DNA from: Leucobacter aridicollis
GTDB lineage: Bacteria; Actinomycetota; Actinomycetes; Actinomycetales; Microbacteriaceae
Length of the DNA: 64,000 nt
Direction of reading: 5' to 3'
NCBI RefSeq assembly: GCF_013409595.1
Contig: NZ_JACCBD010000001.1
Span: 1,984,001 to 2,048,000, forward strand
Position numbers and translations under genes: made by a program. The notes beneath the pieces were generated by a model that was given only the letters and a program-made list of their open reading frames with translations, had not been told where the DNA came from and searched no databases. Below, piece after piece: positions 25,516 through 34,461 of the stretch; position 1 is the stretch's first letter; the number at the start of each line of letters is the position of its first letter.

Positions 25516-26385
25516 CTACTTCGCGTCGCGCGACTTCAGCACCACGAGCCCGAGCGCAGTCGGCACGGCCGCCCACAGCGCGATCGCGAGCATCGCCACC
25601 CAGTACGTCGGGTCGGACCCGGTAGCGACGTCTCCCATGCTGAGCGTGCTGCCAAGCGACATCGGCAGGTACTGGCTGACTGTCGGTACCCAGTCCCAGC
25701 CCGTCATCGACAGGAACTGGAAGCCGATCGGCAGGACAAAGATCAGGCCCGCGACGAGCGAGATGCCGCCAGCGGTCGAGCGCAGCACCGCGGCGAAGCC
25801 GAATCCGAGGAGGGCGACGCAGGCGAGGTATACGACGGCGCCCAGCGCGCCGGTTAGCACGGGGCCGGAGAAGATCTGCGCGGCGGCGGCCGGGAGGAAC
25901 GCGACGCCGATCGCGAGCCCGACGGCCACGAGCACGAGGGCGGTGGCGGCCGCGATCGCGACGAGTACGAGCGCCTTGCCGTAGTACATCGGGGTGCGGC
26001 GCGGCACGGCGGCGAGGCTCGACAGGATCATGCCGCTCGAGTACTCGCTCGAGATCACGAAGACGCCGAGCACGCCGAAGATGAGCGCCAGGAACGGCGA
26101 AGCGAAGGTCGAGACCGTCAGCAGGTAGCTCTGCAGGCCTTCGTCCGGGAGCGTGGCGACGTCGAGGCCGTCATAGCTGAAGGAGCTCTTCATCGCCCAC
26201 GCGCTGAGCAGGCTGAGCCCGGCGCTTGCGAGCAGCGTGATGAGGAGCGTGGTTCGAATCGAGCGGAGCGAGCTCAGCTTGATCCGCTCGGATTTCAGGA
26301 CACCGCCGAAGCTGAGCTTGGGCGCGCTGCCGGTGCCGGCGAACGTCTGCCGGGCGGCTGGTGGAGTGTACGTGGGGGAAGTCAT
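25516..26385 (-). CDS. ABC-2 type transporter permease
   Basis: A 289-residue permease with six hydrophobic helices. A cytoplasmic N-terminus ends in LKSERIKLSSLRSIRTTLLI, the usual start of ABC-2 permeases. ISSEYSSGMILSSLAAVPRR in the first cytoplasmic loop is a typical coupling segment. It is 46 bp downstream of its ATPase gene and 70 bp upstream of the kinase gene on the same strand. The substrate may be an antimicrobial peptide or similar compound, an inference from the linked two-component system. Confidence 0.9.
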   Translation of the reverse strand: MTSPTYTPPAARQTFAGTGSAPKLSFGGVLKSERIKLSSLRSIRTTLLITLLASAGLSLLSAWAMKSSFSYDGLDVATLPDEGLQSYLLTVSTFASPFLALIFGVLGVFVISSEYSSGMILSSLAAVPRRTPMYYGKALVLVAIAAATALVLVAVGLAIGVAFLPAAAAQIFSGPVLTGALGAVVYLACVALLGFGFAAVLRSTAGGISLVAGLIFVLPIGFQFLSMTGWDWVPTVSQYLPMSLGSTLSMGDVATGSDPTYWVAMLAIALWAAVPTALGLVVLKSRDAK

Positions 26386-26431
26386 GAGTGGGTCCAGTTC
26401 GTCGAAAAGTCGGTGGGGTCGCGTTCCGGGC

Positions 26432-27346
26432 TCAGCCGGCAGCGTACTCGAGTTCGTCGCGAGTGAGCTGGAGGTACGCATCTTCGAGGCTGCCGGTGAC
26501 CGGCGTGAGCTCGTGCAGCACGATGCTGTTCGACGCGGCGATCTGGCCGATCTCGGCCGCCGTGAGGCCCGCCGCGGAGAACCCCTCGCCGTCGCCGCGA
26601 TCCAGCGGCTGCAGGTCGATGTCAGTACGGCCCGTCATCACGAGCGAGGCGAGCTCAGCCGCCTGCGGGCTGCGAACCGTCACGCGCGCGGTGCCGTTAC
26701 CGACGAAGTCGGAGATCGGCGCGTCGGCGACGACGCGGCCGCGACCGAGCACGATCACGTGGTCGGCAGTCTGCGCCATCTCGCTCATGAGGTGGCTCGA
26801 CAGCAGCACCGTGCGGCCCTCGCTCGCGAGGTGACGCAGCAGGTTTCGCACCCACAGCACGCCGTCAGGATCGAGGCCGTTCACCGGCTCGTCGAGAATG
26901 AGCACTTTCGGGTCGCCGAGCAGCGCAGCCGCGATCCCGAGCCGCTGCCCCATTCCGAGCGAGAACCCACCAACGCGCTTGTTCGCGACGGACTCGAGCC
27001 CAGTGAGCTCGATGACCTCGTTGACGCGCTTGTCGGAGATGCTGTGCGTCGCAGCGAGCGCGCGCAGGTGGCTCCGCGCGCTGCGGCCCGGGTGCACGCC
27101 CTTCGCGTCGAGCAGTACGCCGATCTCGGCGAGCGGCGCGCGCAGCTCCGAGTAGCGTTCGCCGTTCACGGTGACGGTGCCGGCGCTTGGCTTGTCGAGG
27201 CCGACCATGAGCCGCATGCTCGTCGACTTTCCGGCACCGTTCGGCCCCAGGAAGCCTGTCACCTGGCCAGGCTTGATCGTGAAGCTGACGTTGTCGACAG
27301 CTTTCTTCGCACCGTAGTGCTTGGTGAGCCCGCGAGCCTCGATCAT
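26432..27346 (-). CDS. ABC transporter ATP-binding protein
   Basis: A 304-residue ATPase with Walker A GPNGAGKST (about 34–42), a family signature written FSLGMGQRLGIA (the usual LSGGQ is replaced, as in this subgroup), Walker B LILDEPVNGLDPDG and the switch His in LLSSHLMSEM. The C-terminal ~80 residues form an accessory domain. It is the first gene of a four-gene minus-strand unit (ATPase, permease, kinase, regulator). A 12-bp inverted repeat lies upstream. Confidence 0.94.
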   Translation of the reverse strand: MIEARGLTKHYGAKKAVDNVSFTIKPGQVTGFLGPNGAGKSTSMRLMVGLDKPSAGTVTVNGERYSELRAPLAEIGVLLDAKGVHPGRSARSHLRALAATHSISDKRVNEVIELTGLESVANKRVGGFSLGMGQRLGIAAALLGDPKVLILDEPVNGLDPDGVLWVRNLLRHLASEGRTVLLSSHLMSEMAQTADHVIVLGRGRVVADAPISDFVGNGTARVTVRSPQAAELASLVMTGRTDIDLQPLDRGDGEGFSAAGLTAAEIGQIAASNSIVLHELTPVTGSLEDAYLQLTRDELEYAAG

Positions 27347-27436
27347 GATGTCTCCTATTCGAGAGAGGTTGAGCGTATGGCTTCAGCCTAGGAAAGGAGT
27401 GGCTCGGGCGTATCCCACTTGAGTATCGGGGCCGTA

Positions 27437-27448
27437 GTACCCAGGTAC
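27437..27448. promoter_or_regulatory. candidate operator upstream of the ABC/two-component unit
   Basis: GTACC-CA-GGTAC is a perfect inverted repeat 91 bp before the ATPase start. It could be the binding site of the cognate response regulator. GTATC also recurs twice (near 27410 and 27423). Confidence 0.35.
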
Positions 27449-27508
27449 CGTTTGCGTAGGCGCCAGAACTACTCAGGAGTGGCCTCCGGCGGCGTGCGGA
27501 ACCCGCCG

Positions 27509-29722
27509 CTACGACTTCGCGAGGTTTTCGAGGTGTTCCTCTTCGCGGGCAATCATCGCCGCAAGACCGGGATGCGTGAGCAGCTCAGGGTCAACGTCAA
27601 GCAGCGCCCCGGCGAGCTCGCGCGCGTGCGCGATGAGTTCGCCGTCGTGCGTCACCCGGAGCAGCTTCAGCGTCGACTTCCCGCCCGACTGCGCAGTGCC
27701 GAGGATGTCGCCCTCCCGGCGCAGCTCAAGGTCGACCTCAGCGAGCGCGAAGCCGTCGCTCGTCGCCGCGACCGCCTCGATGCGCTCGCGCGCCGTCGTG
27801 CCCTGCTCGGCGACGCTCATGAGGAGGCAGAGCCCCGGATGTGCGCCACGGCCGACCCGACCGCGCAGCTGGTGCAACTGGGAGACGCCGAACCTGTCGG
27901 CGTCCCGCACGATCATGATCGAGGCGTTGGGCACGTTGACGCCGACCTCGATCACTGTCGTCGCGACGAGCACGTCGATCGCGCCGGCCGCGAACTCGCT
28001 CATCACGCGATCCTTCTCAGGCCCGGGCATGTCGCCGGACAACGCCTCAACCCTGAGACCGCTGAAGCGCTCCATCGCCTGGATCTCCGCGACAGAGTCC
28101 GTCACGTTCGCGAGCGGCCGCTTCGGCGGCTCGGCGCCCGGCCCCGAGGCGCCGTCGCCCACGGACGCGCTCTCGGGCTCCCCGGCGAACTCGCCCTCCT
28201 CAAGATTCGGGGTCTTGCCGCCCGAGATCGCCGGGCAGACGACATACACCTGTCTGCCAGCCTGAATGTCTTCGGCGGCGCGCTCCCAGACCCTGGCGGC
28301 CCGCCGCGGCATCTCGAGTTCGGGGACGACGAAGGTCTCGATCCCTTGCCTGCCGGGCGGCAGCTGCCTGATCGTGAGGGTCTCGAGGTCACCGAACGCG
28401 GTCAGCGCGACGGTGCGCGGGATCGGTGTCGCCGTCATCGCGAGCACGTGCGGCTGGGCGCCCTTCTGCCGGAGTGCCTCGCGCTGCTCCACGCCAAACC
28501 GGTGCTGCTCATCGATGACCGTGAGCCCGAGGTCGTAGAACGTCACGCCCTCGCTCATGAGCGCGTGCGTGCCGACGGCGACGAGCGCAGTGCCGGAGGC
28601 GAGCGAGAGCAGCGCGCGGCGCCGCTCGGCTGTCGGCATCCGCCCCGTGATGAGCACGGGATTCAGCGCGGCGGCTAGGTCGGGGCCCAGCGCTTCAACG
28701 ACCGACCGGAAGTGTTGCGCGGCGAGCACCTCGGTCGGCGCGAGCAGCGCGCTCTGCCCGCCGGATTCGGCGACCTGCAGCATCGCGCGCAGCGCCACGA
28801 GCGTCTTACCGGAACCCACCTCACCCTGCAGCAGCCGGTGCATCGGATGCGCGAGTGCGAGCTCGTCGGAGATGACCGCACCGACCGCACGCTGGTCGTC
28901 GGTGAGTTCGAACGGGAGCGCCGCGTCGAACCTGTCGAGCAGCGCGCCAGGCGGCCGCGGCGTGCTCGCCTCAGCGGCATGCTGCCGACGGCGGTACAGC
29001 AGCGCGAGCTGCAGGTCGAACGCCTCGCGGAACTTCAGGCTGCGCTGCGCGGCGCGCCAGTCGCTATCGTTCCGGGGGCGGTGCGCGGCCTCGAACGCGG
29101 CACCGAGCGCGAGCAGCCCCTCGGCGCGGAGCAGCTCGGTCGGCAGCGGGTCGGGCACCTCCGAGAGCGCGTCGAGCACCATCTCGACCGACCTCGCGAT
29201 CGTCCAGCTCGGCATCTGCGTAGTCGCCGGGTAGATCGGAACGGGCGTCTCAGCCCAGGCCTTCGCGGCGGCTTCCTCGAGTTGCGCGCCGCCGGGCACG
29301 TCGGCGTCGGAGTCGAAGAACTCGTAGTCGGGGTGCTGCAGCTGGAAGGCTCCGCGATACTCGGACACCTTGCCAGCGAAGATCCCCTGGCGGCCAGCCC
29401 GGAGCTCGTTCGCGCGGAACGGTTGGTTGAAGAACGTGAGCGTGAGCGTGCCCACGCCATCCGTGATCCGGGCCTCGACGATCTGCCCGGGGCGGCGCTG
29501 CATCCGCCGCACGCGGACGTCCAGCACCTGCGCGACGACGGTCACCTGCTCGCCCACTGGGAGCCCGACGAGCGGCGTCAGCTCTCCACGCTTCGAGTAG
29601 CGCCGCGGCAGGTGCTCGAGCAGATCCTGCGCAGTGCGCATACCAAACGCCTTCTCGAGGGCTTTCGCGCTCTTCCCACCGATGATCCCGCTGAGCGGTG
29701 ACTCGAGGGTTACGTGCGCCAT
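27509..29722 (-). CDS. recG: ATP-dependent DNA helicase RecG
   Basis: RecG reverses stalled replication forks and processes branched DNA. The 737-residue protein has the N-terminal wedge/OB domain (about 55–145), Walker A GEVGSGKT (300–307), the DEQHRFGV box (404–411) and late helicase motifs (IDVLVATTVIEVGVNVPNAS and QLHQLRGRVGRG). The RecG-specific C-terminus (LELRREGDILGTAQSG) is present. A Ser/Gly/Glu-rich insertion (about 510–545) separates helicase lobes and is longer than in most RecG. It is near rsmD, as is usual in Actinobacteria. Confidence 0.97.
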   Translation of the reverse strand: MAHVTLESPLSGIIGGKSAKALEKAFGMRTAQDLLEHLPRRYSKRGELTPLVGLPVGEQVTVVAQVLDVRVRRMQRRPGQIVEARITDGVGTLTLTFFNQPFRANELRAGRQGIFAGKVSEYRGAFQLQHPDYEFFDSDADVPGGAQLEEAAAKAWAETPVPIYPATTQMPSWTIARSVEMVLDALSEVPDPLPTELLRAEGLLALGAAFEAAHRPRNDSDWRAAQRSLKFREAFDLQLALLYRRRQHAAEASTPRPPGALLDRFDAALPFELTDDQRAVGAVISDELALAHPMHRLLQGEVGSGKTLVALRAMLQVAESGGQSALLAPTEVLAAQHFRSVVEALGPDLAAALNPVLITGRMPTAERRRALLSLASGTALVAVGTHALMSEGVTFYDLGLTVIDEQHRFGVEQREALRQKGAQPHVLAMTATPIPRTVALTAFGDLETLTIRQLPPGRQGIETFVVPELEMPRRAARVWERAAEDIQAGRQVYVVCPAISGGKTPNLEEGEFAGEPESASVGDGASGPGAEPPKRPLANVTDSVAEIQAMERFSGLRVEALSGDMPGPEKDRVMSEFAAGAIDVLVATTVIEVGVNVPNASIMIVRDADRFGVSQLHQLRGRVGRGAHPGLCLLMSVAEQGTTARERIEAVAATSDGFALAEVDLELRREGDILGTAQSGGKSTLKLLRVTHDGELIAHARELAGALLDVDPELLTHPGLAAMIAREEEHLENLAKS

Positions 29723-29834
29723 GAGTTAAGGCTAGCGCGGGGCACCGACATTTGGCCGTGCGCGACGCCGAATTCGCGGCGGGATCCCGATCCGGTTCGG
29801 CAGCGGATCTTCGCCCACGAGGTAGTGTGGGAGC

Positions 29835-30683
29835 GTGACAGATACAGTCGATCGCCGAATTCCCCTGGCAACTGTGCCCAATCTGCGGACACTCGGCGGG
29901 CTGCCCGTTGCGGGCGGGTCCGTCGCTGACGGCATGCTCTTTCGGTCAGCGACACTCGGCGCAGTCTCCGAGCACGACGGCGCTGCGCTCGTGGATCTCG
30001 GCATCCGCCGCGTGGTCGACTTCCGCACCGCTGGCGAACGGCGAAGCGCACCGGATCGACTCCCAGCGGGGGTCACCGGCGTGGACCTCGACGTGCTCGG
30101 CGACCACGCACGCGACCTGTCGGCAAGCCTCGCGCACCTGGGCATGCCCGGCGCGGAGGGCCGCGACATCACCGAGGAGCAGCTCGTCGCGATTCGCCAG
30201 CAGATGACCGAACTGCTCGGCGACGGGCGCGGCGTACAGATCCTGCAGGACTCAAACCGACTCATCGTTTCAAGCGACTCGGCGATCGCCGCGTTCCGGG
30301 GATTCTACGAGGGACTCACCGCGCCAGACGGCTACGACCCCACACTGTTCCACTGCACCACGGGCAAGGACCGCACCGGATGGGCAGCGGCATCATTCCT
30401 GCTTCTCGTTGGCGCCGACGAGGAGACTGTCATGGCCGACTATTTGCAGACGAACGTCGACATTCTCCCGATGATCGAACCGATGCTTGAGCGCGCCGAG
30501 CGAAACGGCGTCGACTCCTCCCTCATCAGGCCGGTGCTCACCGTGCACGAGAGCATGCTGCAGGCGGCCCTCGACGAGATGCGTGAGCGCTTCGGCTCCA
30601 TCGAGGGGTATTTCACCACCGGCCTGGGCTTGAGCGACGCGCAGCTCGCGCGGCTCCACGACCGCTTCGTGACGACGGGCTGA
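29835..30683 (+). CDS. tyrosine-protein phosphatase
   Basis: A 282-residue phosphatase of the MptpB-like (Y_phosphatase3) group. The P-loop HCTTGKDRTGWA has the C-x5-R signature with Cys near residue 175. RRVVDFRTAGERRSAPDR near 57–74 is the conserved N-terminal motif. Such enzymes dephosphorylate tyrosine, serine or phosphoinositides. The GTG start at 29835 follows TAGTGT (29822–29827) by 7 bp, so the mRNA is probably leaderless. rsmD starts 3 bp after its stop. Confidence 0.92.
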   Translation: MTDTVDRRIPLATVPNLRTLGGLPVAGGSVADGMLFRSATLGAVSEHDGAALVDLGIRRVVDFRTAGERRSAPDRLPAGVTGVDLDVLGDHARDLSASLAHLGMPGAEGRDITEEQLVAIRQQMTELLGDGRGVQILQDSNRLIVSSDSAIAAFRGFYEGLTAPDGYDPTLFHCTTGKDRTGWAAASFLLLVGADEETVMADYLQTNVDILPMIEPMLERAERNGVDSSLIRPVLTVHESMLQAALDEMRERFGSIEGYFTTGLGLSDAQLARLHDRFVTTG

Positions 30684-30686
30684 GCC

Positions 30687-31319
30687 GTGACACGCATCAT
30701 CGCGGGCCGGGCGGGCTCGCTGCGCTTGGAGGTGCCGAAAGCTGGCACGCGCCCAACGAGCGACCGAGTTCGCGAGGCGATCTTCTCCGCCCTCGAATCC
30801 TGGGGCGTTGTCGACGGCGCACGGGTGCTGGATCTCTACGCAGGCTCGGGCGCGCTCGGGCTCGAGGCAGCCAGCCGGGGCGCGGCGTCGGTCACGCTCG
30901 TCGAGAAGCACCCACAGGCCGCGCAGGTCGCGAGCCGCAACGCGAAGACCGTGCTGCAGGCGTGGCGTGGCGGCGCGGCTGGCGGAGCTGGCGCGACCGG
31001 CGCGACCAGTGCGACCGGCGCGTCCGGCGCGCCCACCATCGAAGTCGAGCGCCAGGCGGTGCAGACGTTCCTCGACCGCGAGCTGGCGCGCGGCGCCTCC
31101 GAGCGCTGGGACGTCGCACTGATCGACCCGCCCTACGATCTCGACGATGAGTCGCTCACCGCGAACCTCACCGCGCTCGTGCCGCTGCTGGCACCCGAGG
31201 CGGTCGTGCTCGTCGAACGGAGCAGCCGTTCCCCCGAGCCGACACTGCCTGCCGGGCTTGAGCCGATCCGCAACCGGGCGTACGGCGAGACCGTGCTCTG
31301 GTGGTCCGAACCGGCATAG
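30687..31319 (+). CDS. rsmD: 16S rRNA (guanine966-N2)-methyltransferase
   Basis: RsmD methylates G966 of 16S rRNA. The 210-residue protein has TRPTSDRVREAIFSAL, the SAM motif VLDLYAGSGALGLEAASRGA and the catalytic LIDPPYDLDD. An insertion of about 20 residues made only of Gly, Ala, Thr and Ser (about 94–113, from GGCGCGACC-like repeats) sits between the SAM fold and the catalytic motif and is not usual for the family. It is co-transcribed with the phosphatase gene. Confidence 0.95.
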   Translation: MTRIIAGRAGSLRLEVPKAGTRPTSDRVREAIFSALESWGVVDGARVLDLYAGSGALGLEAASRGAASVTLVEKHPQAAQVASRNAKTVLQAWRGGAAGGAGATGATSATGASGAPTIEVERQAVQTFLDRELARGASERWDVALIDPPYDLDDESLTANLTALVPLLAPEAVVLVERSSRSPEPTLPAGLEPIRNRAYGETVLWWSEPA

Positions 31320-31448
31320 GCGGCAGGGCCTGCCCCCAGTTCAGCCACCCCTCGGCGTTATCCACTGAGATCGGCAGCATCAATGCCAATTGCGGTGCAT
31401 CGGGGCATACCTCACGCCGATCCCAGGCGGGAGCGGCGAAACACGAGC

Positions 31449-31475
31449 GGGGCCCGGGTCAACGACCCGAGCCCC
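31449..31475 (-). terminator. hairpin terminator after gabD
   Basis: Arms 31449–31460 and 31464–31475 (12 bp, one mismatch) close a 3-nt loop, 18 bp after the gabD stop. It probably ends the gabT–gabD message. Confidence 0.7.
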
Positions 31476-31492
31476 ACAGTGTCTCCTGCGTG

Positions 31493-32959
31493 TTAGCGCG
31501 GGATGAGGGTGTACTTCGTCGAGAGGAACTCGTGGATCCCCTCGAAGCCGCCCTCACGGCCGATGCCCGACTGCTTGAGGCCACCGAACGGTGCCGCAGC
31601 GTTCGACACGAGGCCGGTGTTCAGGCCCATCATGCCGGTCTCGAGCTTCTCGATCATGCGGTGTCCGCGCGCGACGTTCTCGGTGAAGACGTAGCTCACG
31701 AGACCGTACTCGGTGTTGTTCGCGAGCTCGACAGCCTCGTCCTCGGTCGAGAAGCGGATGATGCCGAGGACGGGTCCGAAGATCTCCTCGCGCATGATCG
31801 CCGACTGCGGGCTGAGCTTGTCGATGACTGTCGGCTGGAAAAAGTTGCCGGGCCCGTCGATCGCCTCGCCACCGGTGACGATGGTCGCGCCGGTCTCGAC
31901 GGCGTCCGCGACGAGGCGGGCGGTGTTTGCCACTGCCTTCTCCTCGACGAGCGCGCCAATGTCGTTGCCCTCGTCTGCGCCGCGGCCGATGGTCATCGCT
32001 GCGACCTTCTCGCCGACGCGGCGAGCGAACTCGTCCGCGACGGACTCGTGCACGATGATGCGGTTCGCGGCGGTGCACGCCTGGCCGATGTTGCGGAACT
32101 TCGCGAGCAGCACGCCCTCAACAGCCTTATCGAGGTCTGCGTCCTCGAAGACGACGAACGGAGCGTTGCCGCCCAGCTCCATCGAGGTGCGGAGCACGTT
32201 CTGCGCAGCGGCCTGGAGCAGCGTCACGCCGACCGGCGTCGAGCCGGTGAACGAGAGCTTGCGGAGGCGCGTGTCCGAGAGCAGGGCGCTCGACTGAGCG
32301 CTCGACTTCGACGTCTGCACGACGTTCACGACGCCCGCGGGCAGGCCTGCATCCTCGAGCAGCTGCGCGAAGAACATCGTCGTGAGCGGGGTCAGCGCTG
32401 CGGGCTTGATGACCACGGTGCAGCCAGCCGCGAGCGCCGGGGCGATCTTGCGGGTTGCCATCGCGAGCGGGAAGTTCCACGGCGTGATGAAGTAGCACGG
32501 CCCGACGGGGATGTGCGAGACGACCATGTTGCCGGTGCCCTCGGGGTTCGGGCGGTAGTCGCCGCGCACGCGCACGGCCTCTTCCGAGAACCAGCGGAGG
32601 AACTCGCCACCGTAGTTCACCTCGCCGCGAGCCTCGGCGATGGGCTTGCCCATCTCCATCGACATGAGCAGCGCGAACTCTTCCTTGCGCTCCATGAGCA
32701 GGTCGAACGCGCGGCGCAGGATGTTCGAGCGCTCGCGCGTCGAGGTCGCTGCCCACTCGTCCTGTACGGCAACTGCCGAGTCGAGTGCGCGCACGGCGTC
32801 CTCGACGGTTGCGTCGGCGATCGTCTTGATGACGGCGCCGGTCGCGGGGTCCACGACGTCAAACGTCGCGCCGGAGGTCGAGTCCTCCCACTTTCCGCCG
32901 ATCGCGAGTCCCGAGGGGACGCGGTCGAGGAGTTCCTGTTCGTTGGGCTTGAGAGCCAT
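31493..32959 (-). CDS. gabD: NAD(P)-dependent succinate-semialdehyde dehydrogenase
   Basis: This enzyme oxidises succinic semialdehyde to succinate, the last step of the GABA shunt. The 488-residue protein has the aldehyde dehydrogenase features: [20 protein letters not shown], the catalytic Glu in [16 protein letters not shown] and the catalytic Cys in [25 protein letters not shown] lies near the C-terminus. It follows gabT by 52 bp on the same strand, which fixes its likely role in GABA use. Confidence 0.95.
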   Translation of the reverse strand: MALKPNEQELLDRVPSGLAIGGKWEDSTSGATFDVVDPATGAVIKTIADATVEDAVRALDSAVAVQDEWAATSTRERSNILRRAFDLLMERKEEFALLMSMEMGKPIAEARGEVNYGGEFLRWFSEEAVRVRGDYRPNPEGTGNMVVSHIPVGPCYFITPWNFPLAMATRKIAPALAAGCTVVIKPAALTPLTTMFFAQLLEDAGLPAGVVNVVQTSKSSAQSSALLSDTRLRKLSFTGSTPVGVTLLQAAAQNVLRTSMELGGNAPFVVFEDADLDKAVEGVLLAKFRNIGQACTAANRIIVHESVADEFARRVGEKVAAMTIGRGADEGNDIGALVEEKAVANTARLVADAVETGATIVTGGEAIDGPGNFFQPTVIDKLSPQSAIMREEIFGPVLGIIRFSTEDEAVELANNTEYGLVSYVFTENVARGHRMIEKLETGMMGLNTGLVSNAAAPFGGLKQSGIGREGGFEGIHEFLSTKYTLIPR

Positions 32960-33011
32960 AACGGTTTCCTTTCAGCCTAGGGGTGCTGCGAGAGCGTGGG
33001 TGCAGCGAGAA

Positions 33012-34346
33012 CTAGTTTGCTGCCAGCGCGTCAGCGACGATCTGGAGGGCCTCACGGAGCAGCTCGTCGGAGATCGAGAGCGGCGGCAGGAAGCGAACCA
33101 CGTTGCCGTAGGTGCCACACGTCAGGAGGATAACACCCTCGTTTGCGGCGTGCTTTGCGATTGCGCTGGTGAGCGCAGCCGCCGGGTTCTTCGAGCCCGA
33201 CTCGACGAACTCGACTGCCATCATTGCGCCGCGGCCACGGATGTCGCCGATGCGGTCATCGCTCTTCTGGAGCTCAGCGAAGAAGTCGGCGATGATCGCG
33301 CCGATCTCGCCTGCGCGAGCTGCGAGGTTTTCCTTCTCGTAGGTGTCGATCGTTGCGAGCGCCGCGGCGCACGAGATCGGGCTACCGGTGTAGGTGCCGC
33401 CGAGGCCGCCAGCGTGAGCCGAATCCATGATCTCGGCGCGGCCGGTGACAGCCGACAGCGGCAGGCCGCCAGCGATGCCCTTGGCGGTGGTGATGAGGTC
33501 GGGAACGACGCCCTCGTGGTCGGCAGCGAAGCGGTTGCCGGTACGGGCGAAGCCGGTCTGCACCTCGTCGAGGATGAAGACGACCTTGTTCGCGGTGGCC
33601 CAGGCCTGGAGCGCGGGGAGGAAGCCCTCGGCGGGAGCGATGAAGCCGCCCTCGCCCTGGATGGGCTCGATGATCATCGCGGCGAGGTTGTCAGCGCCAA
33701 CCTGCTTCTCGATCTGGGTGATGGCAACCTGCGCCGCCTCTGCGCCGGTCAGGCCGTCGCGGTAGGGGTAGGAGGTGGGTACGCGGTAGACCTCGGGGGC
33801 GAACGGGCCGAAGCCGTCCTTGTATGGCATGTTCTTCGCCGTCATGCCCATGGTGAGGTTGGTGCGGCCGTGGTACGCGTGGTCGAACACGACGACGCCG
33901 TTCTTCTTGGTGAAGTGGCGAGCGATCTTGATCGCGTTCTCGACTGCCTCGGCGCCCGAGTTGAAGAGTGCGGAGCGCTTCTCGTGGTCGCCGGGGGTGA
34001 GCTCGTTGAGCTTCTCGGCGACGGCGATGTAGCCCTCGTAGGGGGTGACGGTGAAGCAGGTGTGCGTGAACTGCTGGACCTGAGCGGTCACGGCCTCGAC
34101 CACTGCGGGTGCCGAGTTGCCAACGCCGGTCACGGCGATGCCGGAGCCGAGGTCGATGAGCGAGTTGCCGTCGACGTCAACCATGACGCCGCCGCCTGCT
34201 GCGACGATGGAGACGGGGAGCGCGACGCCAACGCCGGCCGCAACGGCCGCGTTCTTGCGCGCGAGGATCTCCTGCGACTTCGGGCCGGGGATGCTGGTGA
34301 CGAGCTTGCGCTCCTGCGGAAGTGAGGGGCCGCCGGTGAGAGTCAT
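33012..34346 (-). CDS. gabT: 4-aminobutyrate aminotransferase
   Basis: GabT transfers the amino group of GABA to 2-oxoglutarate, giving succinic semialdehyde and glutamate. The 444-residue class-III aminotransferase has LFNSGAEAVENAIKIAR, the PLP region VVFDHAYHGRTNLTMGMT, VFILDEVQTGFARTG and the PLP Lys in LITTAKGIAGGLPLS. I chose the ATG at 34346 because AGGAGACAT lies directly upstream. gabD follows. The PucR-type regulator is divergent. Confidence 0.95.
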   Translation of the reverse strand: MTLTGGPSLPQERKLVTSIPGPKSQEILARKNAAVAAGVGVALPVSIVAAGGGVMVDVDGNSLIDLGSGIAVTGVGNSAPAVVEAVTAQVQQFTHTCFTVTPYEGYIAVAEKLNELTPGDHEKRSALFNSGAEAVENAIKIARHFTKKNGVVVFDHAYHGRTNLTMGMTAKNMPYKDGFGPFAPEVYRVPTSYPYRDGLTGAEAAQVAITQIEKQVGADNLAAMIIEPIQGEGGFIAPAEGFLPALQAWATANKVVFILDEVQTGFARTGNRFAADHEGVVPDLITTAKGIAGGLPLSAVTGRAEIMDSAHAGGLGGTYTGSPISCAAALATIDTYEKENLAARAGEIGAIIADFFAELQKSDDRIGDIRGRGAMMAVEFVESGSKNPAAALTSAIAKHAANEGVILLTCGTYGNVVRFLPPLSISDELLREALQIVADALAAN

Positions 34347-34447
34347 GGATGTCTCCTTACGTTGTGAGGGGTGAGCGCCGCAGCGGATCTCCACCACAGC
34401 GCCGGACACCTCCCAGGATAGGGCCGCATGCACCCAGCGGAGGATGC

Positions 34448-34453
34448 CATAAT
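34448..34453 (+). promoter_or_regulatory. -10 element of a probable leaderless promoter
   Basis: CATAAT lies 8 bp before the ATG at 34462 of the PucR-type regulator. No Shine–Dalgarno sequence is properly placed. Confidence 0.4.
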
Positions 34454-34461
34454 GGCGATTG

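Noticed and set aside
31301..32980. 559-codon open frame on the plus strand opposite gabD
   Set aside because: Antisense shadow of gabD. The same applies to long frames opposite gabT (32640–34325), leuC (43545–45062) and recG (27419–28678).
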